Assembly: GCA_030549175.1 (NCBI GenBank)
Contig: JAUKUA010000006.1
Coordinates: 62,001-126,000, forward strand
Reading direction: 5' to 3'
Origin: Lasiosphaeris hirsuta
Taxonomy: Eukaryota > Ascomycota > Sordariomycetes > Sordariales > Lasiosphaeriaceae
DNA length: 64,000 nucleotides
Shown here one piece after another: positions 1-10,706 of this stretch. The notes beneath the pieces were generated by a model. That model searched no databases and was not told where the DNA came from. It saw only the letters and a list, made by a program, of their open reading frames with translations. The translations under genes were made by a program, and so were the position numbers. Positions within the stretch are counted from its first letter, which is position 1; each line of letters begins with the position of its first letter.

Positions 1-13
1 TGCCAAAATAACT

Positions 14-1134
14 TCACTTGCCCTGCCACGCAATGACGGAATCGATGCCGTCCCTGACCGTCTGCTCCAGGGTCCGCCACCCATCCTGCCCTGTCCACTC
101 GCTCAACAGACGCAGGGCCGCAGACTCGTCGGTCGTGACGCTGAGCCGTGTCATACCGGGAAGGTCGTCAATGAATTCGTGCTGCGGATAGAGGCGTCTC
201 GCAACGGCAAGGATGTCGTTCCAATTACAGCCTCGTCCCCACGCTTGTATGCGCGCGTTCTGGACGCCTGGATCGAGAACGGCGGCGACGTGGAGCATCG
301 TGACGTCTTTGATGTCGGATAAAAACGCTGTGTTGCGGAAGGCAAAAGATCAGCGCCAAGTGTTATCTAGGTAATAGGGAGGATTTCGAACTTACTCGCC
401 GGGAGTCTGCCCAGGGCTTCCGCATCCCCCTCGTAGAGATGCCGACTCCACGCCGTCGGGGCTTGCACGTGGCGCTTAGCCAGCATCTGGCCCATGAAGC
501 TCCCGGGGAGGATGGTGTTGGCGGTAAAGCCGGGGCGTGTCTCGTCGACGAATCGCCAGAGCGTCTTTTCCTCCTCCGTCTTGCTCGCCATGTAGACGAT
601 CGGCCCGAGCATAGGCGCCGTCTCGGGTGTCGGTTCGGCCCAAGCCATCGCTACGGCGGCGTCGTTGAATGTACCCCGCTCTACACGGGTTGTATTGCCC
701 GGCATAGGCGAGGTCGCCGCGACGCAGGAGCTGGTATGCACGAACCGGCGGACCGATGCCTCCTTCAATGCTGCGTTCAGGAGGGAGGTGATACCCTGAA
801 CGGACGGCGGGATGACCTTGCTGGCGTCAGGATCCCAGGAGGTGATGGAGGCTGCGTTGACGATGGCGGCCACGCCGGCCACGGCGCCATCGTAGGCGCC
901 GGTCCCGCTCGTCGTCAAGTCGGCCACAAGCGCTAGTTCGAAGTCGCCGCGGTCGTGTTCTGCTTTGAAAATGTCGGTTATGAGCCATGAGGACTTTTCT
1001 AGGTCCCGGACGGTGCCGCGGACGCGGTAACCACGTTCAAGGAACTCTTTGATCATGTGCGACGCAAGCCAGCCAGTCGCACCCGTGATTAGGATCCAGG
1101 ACCCCGTAGGGATGGTTGTGTTGTTCGCCGACAT
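14..1134 (-). CDS. NAD(P)H-dependent aldehyde/ketone reductase (extended SDR, GRE2/DFR-like)
   Basis: Two exons on the minus strand: 1134-396 and 327-14, with a 68 bp intron (donor GTAAGT, acceptor ACACAG). Joining them keeps the frame and gives 350 aa, a normal length for this family. The dinucleotide-binding motif GATGWLA is at residues 18-24, with TVRD at 41-44 where NADPH-preferring members carry an arginine. The catalytic serine region is HTSS (133-136) and the catalytic YMASK is at 181-185. By family knowledge these enzymes reduce aldehydes, ketones or dihydroflavonol-like carbonyls in the cytosol. The physiological substrate cannot be read from the sequence. The start is the only ATG placed just before the Rossmann strand. 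The stop lies 14 bases from the window edge. A possible link to the transcription-factor-like gene behind it is inference from proximity only. Confidence 0.9.
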
Positions 1135-1484
1135 GTTTGAAGAAAAAAAGTCTTTGTGGGTTTGGTTACTATGCCTTGATGCTGATGAGAATTGGAATGC
1201 GAAATCGAGAAAAAGTCATTGAACATCTTATATAGATCAGAAGCCTGTGTGAATCGTGCGGAACCAAGCTCGCAATATCATACTTCACTTGGGGCCCCAA
1301 TTAGGAAAGAGTACGATAGGTCCCTTTTTGCCCAGCAGCGGCTTTTAGCTTTTAGTGAGGCTGTGAGCAGAACTCGGACTTTGTCGGACAGCTGCCTGTT
1401 TTTCGGACCTCCATGTCGTAAAACTTGCGGTTGATAATACATGAAGAACGCACAGCCAAATTCATGCAGTTCGCGCCTCCCTCG
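1135..1484. other. Intergenic, no gene recognised
   Basis: This 350 bp spacer lies between the start of the reductase gene and the stop of the transcription-factor-like gene, both on the minus strand. It should contain the reductase promoter and 5' UTR. I see no clear TATA box, repeat or coding-like frame. Confidence 0.5.
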
Positions 1485-2383
1485 TCAGGGCACCGACATG
1501 AAGAGATTGACTGCGCTCGGAGCCTCCAATGGCTGCATCAGGAGCCCGACTTCGCCCATAGACTTGTAGAGCACCGCCTCGAGAAACCCATTCAACCCGA
1601 GCGTATGTGTCCCACCATTGAGCTCAACCATCCTCACGGCTCCTCGCACGTGCTTGCAACCCGTAGCCCAATCGCCGAGGGCAATCTCGTCGTGGGCTAG
1701 CTCTAGCGTCTGAGCCACCACCGCGTCACTGAAGCACAGAGTACTGCTGCCCCTATCCCTCGAGATGACCTCGCCAAGAGCCCGCACGCAGAGGAGCTTG
1801 TAGCTCGTAGCTAGGCCGGCAAAGAACACCTGGCTCTGCCGACCCTGGGAATGCACCAAGGCGAGATGGCGTGACGACTTGAGCAGCACGGCGTTGCGGA
1901 ACCCTTTGTCCTGCAGCGCGAGACCAACCCACTCCTGGTCCATGCTCTCCACGTAAAGCGGGCCGCGGGCGCTGAGCTTCGTGCATTTACTTCTGACATA
2001 CGGGATCACGGCCGCCACGTCTGGGATGACGGAGGGGTTAATGATCAGCCGGAGGAATGACCAGCGGACGGACGGCCGGACGGCCGGACGGGCTTACAGT
2101 GGTTGAGCAGAAAATGTTCCCTTCTCGTCATGGAGTTCGGAAGGCCTGCGAGGGCGTTGATCTGCACGAGACCGGCAGGACTGTTCGTCGTCAGCCGTAC
2201 CAATGGTCCTACGTCAACATTCTCATGTTGGGCCGTGGTCTGGCCTCCTGGAGCGCGTTTCCTCCTCCTCGCGTGCGTGTCTCGCGCCGCGTGCCTGTGG
2301 ATCGAAGACCGATGCTCAGCGAGGTGGCCCGGTATCTCCGGGTGGACTATGTTGATGAAACGCAATGGCTTTGACGATGACAT
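1485..2383 (-). CDS. Short fungal transcription-factor-like protein (no Zn2Cys6 finger seen)
   Basis: Two exons, 2383-2098 and 2020-1485, separated by a 76 bp intron (donor GTAAGC, branch-like CTGAT, acceptor CCCAG). The join restores the reading LLNHYVAAVIPY and gives 273 aa. The N-terminus has the pattern FINIVHP followed by a basic stretch ending RRRKR (about residues 9-42). Fungal regulator-like proteins lacking a zinc cluster often begin this way. The second exon resembles the helical fungal transcription-factor C-terminal region: LLCVRALGEVIS, then DWATGCKHVRGAVRMVELNGG. Relatives are usually 400-500 aa, so about 150-200 residues are missing after the region near 1560. Either the gene is truncated or a 3' exon was missed. 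DNA binding is inferred from family resemblance only. Confidence 0.65.
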
Positions 2384-2632
2384 TTTGGGTCGGTTGGGAA
2401 ATTATTGAACCGAGAAAAGTCAGTTCATGTTTTTGGAAAGAGTAGAATCGCCCCCCCGCCTTTTCATTCTCGTCGAGATTCCTCACACTGGAACTTGCTC
2501 TTTCCCGATCAGGAACCCAGGACCGATAAGTCCGAGTTCTTGGGGCCGCAAAGTCCGAACATTCTCGGTGTGCCGGAGATGCTTTGGCTGCTCTTTACCA
2601 ATGCTTCAACCACCACTCTTACTCCTCCCCGT

Positions 2633-3204
2633 TCAATTGGGTACCACCTCGAGCATCGTCAAGATCTGGTCCAACATGTAAACAATTGAATGGCTCACAT
2701 CCGCGTCTCGCTTAAAGTTCTTTTCTGTGGTCGGCGGGCCCCTAAAGGCGTAGCCGAACCAATACTAGTCCTTGGGCTCGCCGGAGTTGGTCGCTTTAGT
2801 TCCGACGTCAGTCACTACCACGCCCACGAAGGGGACCCCAGCGAGACACTGACCTTGAAAGGAGAAGGCCGAAGTGCACTTCTCATGGGCCTTGCACTGG
2901 TCCAGAACATACTAGGCCCAGCTCTCGGAATCGTAGTCTTTGAGATCGCCGTTGAATCCCGCAATCACCATTCTGGGAAACAAGCTCTCCCCCGCCTGCC
3001 AGTTCAGCGGTTCGGCGAGCTTCACCTTTTCGAAAGTGCGGTTATCGGCCATATTGAGTGTAACGACGAGGGGAATCCCAGTGCGTTGTTTCGCAATGCT
3101 GCTTTGTCGGTAGTCAAAGTCAAGCGTTTGGTGAAAAGAGAGGCGTCAGGGGCTTGGTCAGGTCGAGAAGAAATATACACAACTTTATGCTTCCTGCTGT
3201 CCAA
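2633..3204 (-). pseudogene. Degenerate coding relic, family not recognised
   Basis: The minus strand reads as protein across most of this interval but is broken. A frame starting VVYISSRPDQAPD near 3199 must shift frame around 3080 to continue into IPLVVTLNMADNRTFEKV and EPLNWQAGESLFPRMVIAGF. It then meets TAG at 2914-2912 after ESWA, continues as YVLDQCKAHEKC, meets a second TAG at 2767-2765, and stops with TGA at 2635-2633. Part of the frame may be an unrecognised intron (a GTCAGT lies near 2860). The amino-acid composition is protein-like and the damage is modest, so the loss looks fairly recent. The overlapping open frame on the plus strand (2690-3226) has no recognisable domain and is probably a shadow. 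Confidence 0.45.
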
Positions 3205-3535
3205 TCATGACACCCTCTTGGACTAGGTATTGCCTCAGACTCCTGTCGTGGTTCTAGGTTCTTAATACCGATGGCGCACGCTTCGGCCCAAGCCACCACA
3301 ATCGACTCCGCATACTAAGCCTTATTTAGCAGACTTGAATACTCCTTTGTGGGAGGACAATGCGATGGTCCAGTATCTGAAGGTTCTGGCATCCTGCAGG
3401 TTCTACAGAGGCTGGCTGAACGGCCGGACTGCCAGGACACGGATGTCCTGCGTTCGCCCATTGGACAAAGCGCCGCCCCGCAGCTTGTTGCTGTGCTACT
3501 ACATCGCACACTGTTATCCAAAGATTCTCACTACC
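3205..3535. other. Intergenic, no gene recognised
   Basis: This stretch of about 330 bp lies between the minus-strand relic and the NLR-like fragment. Only short overlapping frames occur, and none has a recognisable motif. Any remaining upstream part of the degenerate gene would fall here, but I cannot trace it. Confidence 0.4.
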
Positions 3536-3622
3536 ATGGAGCCCGTTTCATCCCTATCAGCGGCGACTAATATCCTCGGCGTCATCCAGTTTAGTGACGG
3601 GCTGCTCAAAATGAGGCGCTAA
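3536..3622 (+). pseudogene. N-terminal stub of a fungal NLR/STAND-type protein
   Basis: An ATG at 3536 opens a 28-codon frame that begins MEPVSSLSAATNILGVIQF and ends with TAA at 3620-3622. Fungal NACHT/NB-ARC, ankyrin and related STAND proteins very often begin this way (MEPVSxLSxAxNxLxxxxF, followed by the first helix of an N-terminal domain). Nothing downstream continues the domain in any frame, so this is a remnant of the 5' end of such a gene. Products of this class act in cell-death and non-self recognition. The assignment rests only on the short N-terminal signature. Confidence 0.5.
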
Positions 3623-5223
3623 ATTCACCGCTAGACAGGATCGAGTCTGGGTTGTGTCAGCCCGAGCCAGGTAAATGATGGTTAAGATGTCAACAACGCT
3701 ACAATCGTTGGCATGGGATATAGCTAGATCCCTACCGTAAGTGATTCAGCTTAACACTCCTCTATTTTTACGCAATATAGGTAGGTATGTTAGGTACTAA
3801 GCAATGCTTTTATAACTCAGATAGCAAGCGTTGACTCCACGTCATCCTTCTAATCCACACAGGGCCACGGAAACCGCACACGGACTTGAAAATTTCACAC
3901 CGACTGGAGGACGCTATCCTGGTTTCCTCGGTTGACTGGGGAAACACGAAGACAAATTTCAGCCTCGGGTCCAGCCTCAGGTGGGCACTCGCAGTGGGAG
4001 CACGAGTCGGGCTCTCCACCAAGGTGTTTGGGAAACTGCGGCCGTGGAGGGAGGGATGAAGCATGGTGTAGACGAAAGCGGAAAGATATTGCAGACGCAC
4101 CTCCATGCTTCCGGCGCTATTAGTAATGTTTCTTACTGCCATCAGAAACTGCCGGGCAAGAGACTAGATTGACGCTTGATACGTTTACCTGCCATTGAGC
4201 TAGAAACGTGGGCTGATATGAGACGGCTGCAGCCTAACCTTTGGCCAAGTCCTTGAGGGGCTAGTGAAAACGTAGTAACAGGTCATACATTGAGACTCGA
4301 AGGATAAGAGCCACTCGGGGCAGAGGTGGGACTGAGACAGCTGCTAGTAGTGGTGAATGACAGCTGCCTTAGGCGCTCGTCAGGCACATGCACACTAACT
4401 TTGAGGGCTCCTTGGTGAAGGTTAAGGTCCCTGAAGTAAAAAGAAAGCTATGTTTAATCATGTGACCCGGAAAGAAAAGGGTGTGTGCGTCTCCGTTGCC
4501 GAGCAATGAATGACATTATGTTGGAGGTGGTGCCCCACCTCGAGGGTGCAGGGTGCACACGCCACCTCGCCTAGCTAGTGCCTTTTGGGCCACACCCAGA
4601 TAGCTGTTGCAGGGCCAGGAAAAACCTAGCCCACAACACCACCAATCCATCAACACTTTTCCATTGCTCTGTCTCGCCCACACATTATCGCGAAATAGCC
4701 GCCATTCCCTGTGCCTAGTAGTGTCAGCAGTGTTGGTGCTAGTCTCTCCAGTCTGGCACTGCACTCTCCACTCATGATTTAAACCATTCAGGTTAGATAC
4801 CTTAGGCAGGGTTGAAGCTCAGTAAATAAGGAAACGATTGGCCGTCATACATAAGTGCTCGGACAAAGCTCTTCACATTGTCAATCTACAGTCGAAATGG
4901 GGCTGGTGAGAGCCGAGTTCTGCAGGAGCAATCGCAAAGTCCCAATCGGGGCAAGCAATAGGGTACCAACCTGCTGGATATTCTATTCTATGCTCGGAGG
5001 GGCATGCAAGGTGCTGCCTATACATGGGCTTGGCGGACCCAATGGCGGGCATGCAGTATTCCGATCCCCAACTCGAAGGCGCGCGCCCAGGCGTCGATTT
5101 GGGAGGGCCGTTGAAGCAGAATGTCTCAAGTTTTCTCCAAATCACGCAGTTTTCCTGCTCTCTTTATTCTTCATACTAACAAGTGCGCTAGACAGCTTCC
5201 ACCAAATCAAGCCGATTACCATA
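3623..5223. other. Intergenic stretch with no recognisable gene
   Basis: About 1.6 kb between the NLR-like stub and the HET fragment. Small frames exist on both strands (for example minus 4142-3810 and 4764-4516), but none carries a recognisable domain, a convincing start context or spliceable extensions. The 4500-4790 part has higher GC and could be an old element fragment. I found no terminal repeats. Confidence 0.4.
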
Positions 5224-5618
5224 ATGTACAACCCCTTATACCCCCCGAGATCCGTCTCATCACCATTGAACCATCTGACGACCCCGCCAGTCAGGTCAAG
5301 TGCTACCTCGACCACTTTGGCCTCACGGAGCAATCCTACACGGAGCAACACGCAGCCAGCCTGCTCATCCCAGACCCTCCCAAGTCGCAACAATGGACCT
5401 CACCCTACGACCCGAAGGAAGCACCCGCAACCTCTAACCTGCCCCGCTTCCGTTATGGCTGGGGAGATTTCGAGAGCTTGTTGCTCAGGATTTTGGAATC
5501 TGCTGAGGTTCCAGAAGGTAGCCTCGGGCATACAATAGACCTGATTGGAGACACCACCTCCGGTGCTTGGGTGGTGGCTTCCTCCGTTGCTGTTTCTGGG
5601 ATCATTGAATCCATGTAA
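5224..5618 (+). pseudogene. 5' fragment of a HET-domain gene
   Basis: The frame contains IPPEIRLITIEPSDDPAS, then CYLDHFGL and later RFRYGWGDFESL. This matches the head of HET-domain proteins, which begin with an EIRLLTL-type strand and reach a YxALSYxWG motif. Here the sequence decays just where ALSYTWG is expected, and no WIDAxCINQ or later HET block follows. The likely native ATG at 5224 is one base out of frame with the HET-like peptide, which suggests a single-base indel just after it. The frame ends with TAG-like junk and a stop at 5616-5618. HET proteins trigger vegetative incompatibility; this remnant should not. Confidence 0.6.
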
Positions 5619-5689
5619 ATGGTACCAGCATCTTTAGTTTGGCGCTGTTGATGACATCCTGCCATGCTCTATCTCGGATTCCTCCGCCA

Positions 5690-6112
5690 TTAGTGATCAC
5701 CGCCCCCGATGGCCGAGCTAGTCTTCTTCCCAGATCTCCCCTTGCGTTTTTGTATTCCTCCCTTATTGCGGCCTCGGTCACCGCCGCTACCCGCTACCCC
5801 ACTGAGGCGTGGCCCAGAGGATTGAGACGGGCCCTGCGCCGAGTTGGAGAGGAGCCAACCGTAGCAGCTATTGCACACAAGCGAGCTCCAATCCCCATAT
5901 TTTGTAGCCACTAGCTTTGCTGTCTTCTGCTTGCCACAGCGATTGCAAGAAAAGGTTGTAACCTTGTCGAGACGGAATTGTTGAAGGGCACCACGCGGTG
6001 GGAATTCTTTGATCACATCAAACTGAGATGGCTTGTTGTTCTGATTGCCGGTCGTCATCTTGACCAGAGGGGTGGCCTGGAAGGTGTTCTCGTCAGTTGC
6101 CTTGGTAAACAT
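5690..6112 (-). CDS. Small zinc-ribbon protein of unknown function
   Basis: A single uninterrupted 140-codon frame starting at ATG 6112 and ending at TAA 5692-5690. A second in-frame ATG at 6058 (residue 19) is also plausible. It contains a treble-clef or ribbon-like four-cysteine site: C56-x2-C59 and C80-x2-C83, in the context CNRCGKQKTAKLVAT and CNSCYGWLLS. I know this pattern from small fungal proteins and from domains attached to larger proteins, but no biochemical role is established that I can name. The C-terminal 50 residues are rich in Gly, Ser, Lys and Arg and are probably disordered and nucleic-acid friendly. An upstream exon cannot be excluded. The gene stands alone, facing the HET fragment tail to tail. 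Confidence 0.65.
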   Translation of the reverse strand: MFTKATDENTFQATPLVKMTTGNQNNKPSQFDVIKEFPPRGALQQFRLDKVTTFSCNRCGKQKTAKLVATKYGDWSSLVCNSCYGWLLSNSAQGPSQSSGPRLSGVAGSGGDRGRNKGGIQKRKGRSGKKTSSAIGGGDH

Positions 6113-7090
6113 AGCATTGGGGATAGGTGTATGACTGGGACTGGAAGCGTACTGTCTTTGAAGACTTGGACGTAGCTGTTTTGGGTCCGAAGTGTGGACA
6201 GCTGGTTATTCCTTCCCTGAAGACGCGGAACTGGAAATTCTTGCAAGCTTTGATGGGGGGGGGGGGCACCAAGTTTCCTCTGGGATGGAGAGAGGGGTAA
6301 TCAATCTCTTATGCGCTGAGGCCTACCATACAAGCCAACCTATCAGAATTGGACATGTCTGGTGTAACAACAAGCCACGGAAATCCGCCTACCCACCTAC
6401 CTAGCTTCCCAACTCCGTTGACTCTGTGGGCAAACAGGCCTAAATTGATCCCGGCACTGCAGTCAGGGGTAGTCCTTGCAACGCAACGGCCAACAACACC
6501 TCGACGTACCATACAAGACTTCAGCCAGCCACAGATAGTGCAAACAGATGTGGAAGAGCAATTCAACTCAACCCTTGAATAGTTAGCGCGATATAATTGC
6601 AGGGGGCGGTGGCCGAGTTATCGCGCCACTCGGGAAACCTACTTGTTCAAATATTTCCTTTGCACTTACGGCTTGGTTGAGTTGTTCGACTGGCTTAAGC
6701 CTCGACCTACAAACACTCACGGAAGCCTGCCGTCGGGTACCAAGCTAACGATTAAACCAGGATTGGATTGTCGGAGTCAAAGATGGCTACCTTATTTAAG
6801 GTGCAAAAACACTGCCAGTTCACTTCTCAATCTAGATACCTCCCTAGTTACATTGCAATACGTCACTCCGAGTTACCACATGTCTTTTAACTTACAGCCT
6901 GTCTTTAATACGCCATATAAGCCGTGTGGTGTTACTGGATGCTTTGACAGGGGTAGCTGGCATTGAACGTGGCTACTAGTACATGTGTAGTCACGTATAC
7001 GGCCATTTACGTAGTCACTTATCATTCTCTTGTCAGTCACATGCGTTGCACTGCCATTACACATATAGCATGAACAGAGCTAGTATACTA
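6113..7090. other. Intergenic, no gene recognised; poly-G tract
   Basis: About 980 bp between the start of the zinc-ribbon gene and the stop of the AA7 oxidase gene. A run of G residues lies at about 6256-6267. Around 6602-6655 the sequence faintly resembles tRNA A and B boxes but does not fold as a tRNA. No convincing coding frame was found. Confidence 0.45.
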
Positions 7091-8709
7091 TCAGACAATT
7101 GACTGCGGGTTTGAAAAGAGATTCCTTGGGTCCAAAGTCTTTTTCAACCCCACCAATTTCTCATACAGCTCCTCGCCGTAGTACAGCTTGTAGGCCTCCG
7201 CCCGCGAGTAAGTCGGGTCGACATAGTTGAGGTATGCTCCGTGTTCTGGAACTCCCACGGTGGCGGCGTCATTCAGCCCGTTTAAGAATGTCAGCCCCGA
7301 AGAAGGAAAGGTCCCGTTTACTTCGACATCGCCATCTAATCAATCAGCATAGTTTCATCACAGTAGACGGGGCACTCACAGTTTTGAATGACCCAAAAGT
7401 CATCATGCCCGCTATAAGCTGCAAATCCCTCGGTCTTGGTCGTGATTTGGCTGTCCGGGCCCCCGTACAAGTTGATGATCGCGAACCAGCTGACGGGAGC
7501 CTTGACACCAACGCCCTTATCCAATATGTACCCAAAGTAGCTCCTCAGAGCCTCATCCGGGAATGGCTCCGATGTCGTGACACTCTTGGCGAAGAAATTG
7601 TCCCGCTGGTCGTACCCATGGAGCGGTACCTCGAGTGTCGGCGCACCCCCGAGCAACGTCAGCGACGTGATCCAGTCGACCTCCTCGACCACCGATTTAG
7701 AGTCGCTAGCCGGGGTATACGGGACACGCGAGAGCAGGGCCGGCATGATGGTCGAGTTGAATTTCGTAAGAGAGCCAAAGTAAGTGCCGTGGACGGTAAA
7801 GACGGTCGCATTGTTGGAGATGGTGACGCCGAATCCAAGGTTGCGGTCGACCACCGTGCCATCCAAGGCAAACATCTGGACTCCCCTGAACGTCCCAACC
7901 GCCGCAGAGACAGACGAGAGCGCCTGCGGAAAGGAGAAGCTCCACTGCACAACCTGCGGCGGAGCCGGTGACGTCTGGAGATAAAAGTTGACCACGACCC
8001 CAAATGCATCGGCGGCGCCTCGCATGGCCTGATATCGTCAGCACCAATCCCACACCACACTTCACACACCGAAACTCACATAATAAACGTCCGAATTCTT
8101 CCTCTCATCGGCATACACAACCCTCCCATCAGCAAGCACCACCTCCAACCCCACAATCTGATCCAGCCCCAGCCCAAACGCCCGACTCGAATACCCATAC
8201 CCGCCATGCGTAAAATGCCCACCCACCCCCACCCCAGGACACGTCCCATGTCCCAGCGCGCGCCGACCCTGCTCCCAGATGCCGAGCGCTAGATTCCCCA
8301 GCCTGACCCCCCCGCCGACCTTGGCGATCCCGGTGGCATTATCGACCGTGACGCTGTTGAAATTCTCGAGGTTGATCTGCAAGATGCCGTTGCGACCTCC
8401 GGTGCTGTACGACGCGTACGAGTGGCCGCCGGACTTGGGCTGCACGGGGATCCGGGCCCGGCTGGCGCAGAGGATGGACTGGGAGATGTGCAGGGGCGTC
8501 GTGGGCAGCGTGATGGCGGCTGGGGTGTATTCCAGCCGTGCATTGAAGGTGGTGGCGTATTCGGCCCAGTTGGGGGAGAGGAGAGTCACGTAGGGGATCG
8601 CGTTGGTGGTGAGGCACTCTAGGAGCGTTAGGGTTGAGTTGATGAAGAGGGAGGGGGGGAGGGCGAGGGAGGTGCCTGTTAGGGCGAGGAAGGCTACGAG
8701 GGGGATCAT
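7091..8709 (-). CDS. Secreted AA7-type (gluco/chito-oligosaccharide oxidase-like) flavoenzyme
   Basis: Three exons: 8709-8080, 8028-7380 and 7335-7091. The introns are 51 bp (GTGAGT...ATCAG) and 44 bp (GTGAGT, branch CTGAT, ATTAG). The spliced product is 507 aa, typical of the berberine-bridge family. Residues 1-18 form a signal peptide starting MIPLVAFLALTGTSLALP; the upstream TTG at 8778 is not a start. The FAD-binding PCMH region has SGGHSY with H96 and GHGTCPGVGVGGH with C157. These two residues, 61 apart, match the bicovalent 8-alpha-histidyl/6-S-cysteinyl FAD attachment of glucooligosaccharide oxidase. The exon junction rebuilds DVYYAMRGAADAFG, and the C-terminus has the family tail DPRNLFSNPQSI. 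Such enzymes oxidise the reducing end of oligosaccharides outside the cell, yielding lactones and hydrogen peroxide. The exact sugar is unknown. Confidence 0.93.
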
Positions 8710-10172
8710 GGTGAGGTTGGAACTGGCGAGATATATATTGGAGTTTTGGCACAAGCTTAAAGTTTTCCGCGGAGTCAACCTGACTTGATCCGGGGTTCAA
8801 ACCTTTATACCTCTCACTGCTGTCAACAAATGTGGTTGGCCATGACCAATCTTATACCGAGACCTAAGCTGAGCTTTTGACCCAGCGTATCCGCTGCCTA
8901 TTGCGAGCTGTGCCGCCAACAAAGGTCCAACATGACCCCAAGTGTGACGAAAGCGTAACTACTGAACGATGATTGGACGATGCTGCGTCGATTCCCTTCC
9001 AATAACAAAGAACTGCACATAAGCCCACCAGACTCGCGTCATGACGTAACAGCTAAGCCATCCTCGATTCAACGGGTCTTCGGGAAGACTTCGGCCTCGT
9101 CGGACCAATACTTTTCTTATGATATGCTGTTCAAAATCACTAGACACGGCTGTGGGATTTCTCACAGCTACGTGGATTCTCAGCAGCTGGTGCAGCTCAC
9201 CCACTCAGATCACGGCGATTCGTTCCCGTACCTAATTGCTTGCTTTTGACTGGATGCTTCCTTATCGGACCTCAAGCTGTGGTGTTCGGTTTCCCCTCCT
9301 CAGGGCTTCAATTGGGTAGTAACAAAGGCACCCAACTTTGAGTACTTGCCATGTCGCGGTTGTGGCCAAGCCGAAACCTCTGAACTCTAGAATTTCTACA
9401 ACCCCATCCACAACGACAATGAGCCTGAAGCGCTTGGCAGATGGGCGCTTTGGGTCTTTCTCCCGGCCCAAGCCTGAACGCGAGAATGAACCGCAGAGCG
9501 CGCTCTGCCTTCCAACTCAACCGAAAGAGTCTCTACCTAGGGAGTCCAATCAGCCACCATCGACGCAGCTACTGCCAGCGCATGAAGATTCGACCTGCCA
9601 TATATGCATGTTGGATGAAAGAGGCCGGTGCACTATACCGGATTTTTTTCTACCATAGGGACTCGGCCAAGACATGCCGGTTCTGCGCGGTAGTACTGGA
9701 GAAGGATCCGCTATTAAATTTCCAACAACGAAGTTTCTGACGCCGAATCGAAAGACTTAAACGCTATGTATTATCACTAGCGGGTGAGATTCGTACCAGG
9801 CTACACAGCGGGGATATTGACGCAGCCACAGCCGACTTACAAGCTTCCGGCGCTGTCGGGTGTGGCATCGCGCTTCGGAGGTTTGCTAGATGGCGAGTAC
9901 ATCGCCGGACTGTAGAGGGACGACATAATGAAACAGCTCTCATGGGAGGTAAACCCGCTCAGTGTCAGGGGGACGCGCCGCTGCGGCTGCGCGCTCCCTC
10001 TTTTCTTGGGCCTCGATAGATGGCGACATTAGCTTCGTAGATTGTAGGCGATTTACCGCCACAGTTATCGACGTCTGTTGCACACCTACCTATTGACCGC
10101 GCCAATCCTTACGGTCGCTTTGCCGAAGAGGGGGTTCCTCATCCTCGAGGCTCCCATGATCTCGGCCCGGCT
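8710..10172. other. Intergenic, weak coding traces only
   Basis: About 1.46 kb upstream of the AA7 gene, which should hold its promoter. Plus-strand frames at 9338-9658 and 9441-9740 encode cysteine-bearing peptides (for example HICMLDERGRC and AKTCRFCAVVLE). These faintly recall N-terminal parts of HET-type proteins, but the similarity is too weak to call. The words 'agatggcga' recur near 9890 and 10018. No clear element ends are visible. Confidence 0.35.
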
Positions 10173-10478
10173 CTACCTACCTAACTGGGACGCAGGAGAT
10201 GTCTCGCTCAGTTCCAAGCCCGAGCCGGACACGACCGAAAACGTGCGCTTCTCGCCCCATTCGACACTCACAGTCTCTATCACCCAGTCTTCATCCCAGC
10301 CCGCCATCCCCTGCCGGGCCATCGGCGACTCGTCTGAGCCGGTGGCAGCCGAGGGTTGGTATTGCTGCTGGTGCGGGCAAACTCGCTGCAGAAAGATGGC
10401 GCGTTCGAGCGACTCAGTCTCTTGAAGGGGCCGCTTTATACACTTGTCGAAGACGAGTATAGTGAAAATAGAACACCT
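10173..10478 (-). pseudogene. Unassigned open coding-like segment (possible exon)
   Basis: On the minus strand, after a potential acceptor ATATTAG ending at 10479, a frame stays open for about 101 codons to TAG at 10175-10173. It reads FDKCIKRPLQETESLERAIF, then WDEDWVIETVSVEWGEKR and LELSETSPASQL. Its composition is protein-like, unlike the overlapping plus-strand frame. I do not recognise the family. It may be an exon of the same gene as the segment at 10707-10905, from which it is separated by a stretch with stops in every frame. No start codon is assigned. Confidence 0.3.
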
Positions 10479-10706
10479 CTAATATCAGCCATCTATTCAT
10501 CATCAACAGATGGTTCAAGGATGTGAAGATAATTCAGGTAGCTATGATGTGAGAGCTATATTTTAGGGGAGTAATACCTAGGCATTTAGGGCGGGGGCCG
10601 GTTGTAGAAATTAGGATTAGTTGCTGGAAGTCGCCAAAAATAGCCCTTAGACTGAATTCTTACAGCCAGATGCTGTACAGTGTTGTGTCTTCAACGCAAC
10701 CCTGCC

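Noticed and set aside
439..936. 165-codon plus-strand frame over the reductase
   Set aside because: Antisense shadow of the SDR gene, which has a full set of family motifs on the minus strand.
2690..3226. 178-codon plus-strand frame
   Set aside because: It has no recognisable domain, and the complementary strand carries protein-like sequence, so it is more likely a shadow of a decayed gene.
6602..6655. tRNA-like sequence with 'ggtggccgag' and 'gttcaaat' words
   Set aside because: The D-arm, anticodon arm and acceptor stem do not pair, and the box spacing is too short for a Ser or Leu tRNA. It is chance resemblance or a very decayed SINE.
7234..7971. 245-codon plus-strand frame over the AA7 gene
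   Set aside because: Antisense shadow; the minus strand has a complete spliced AA7 protein with intact motifs.
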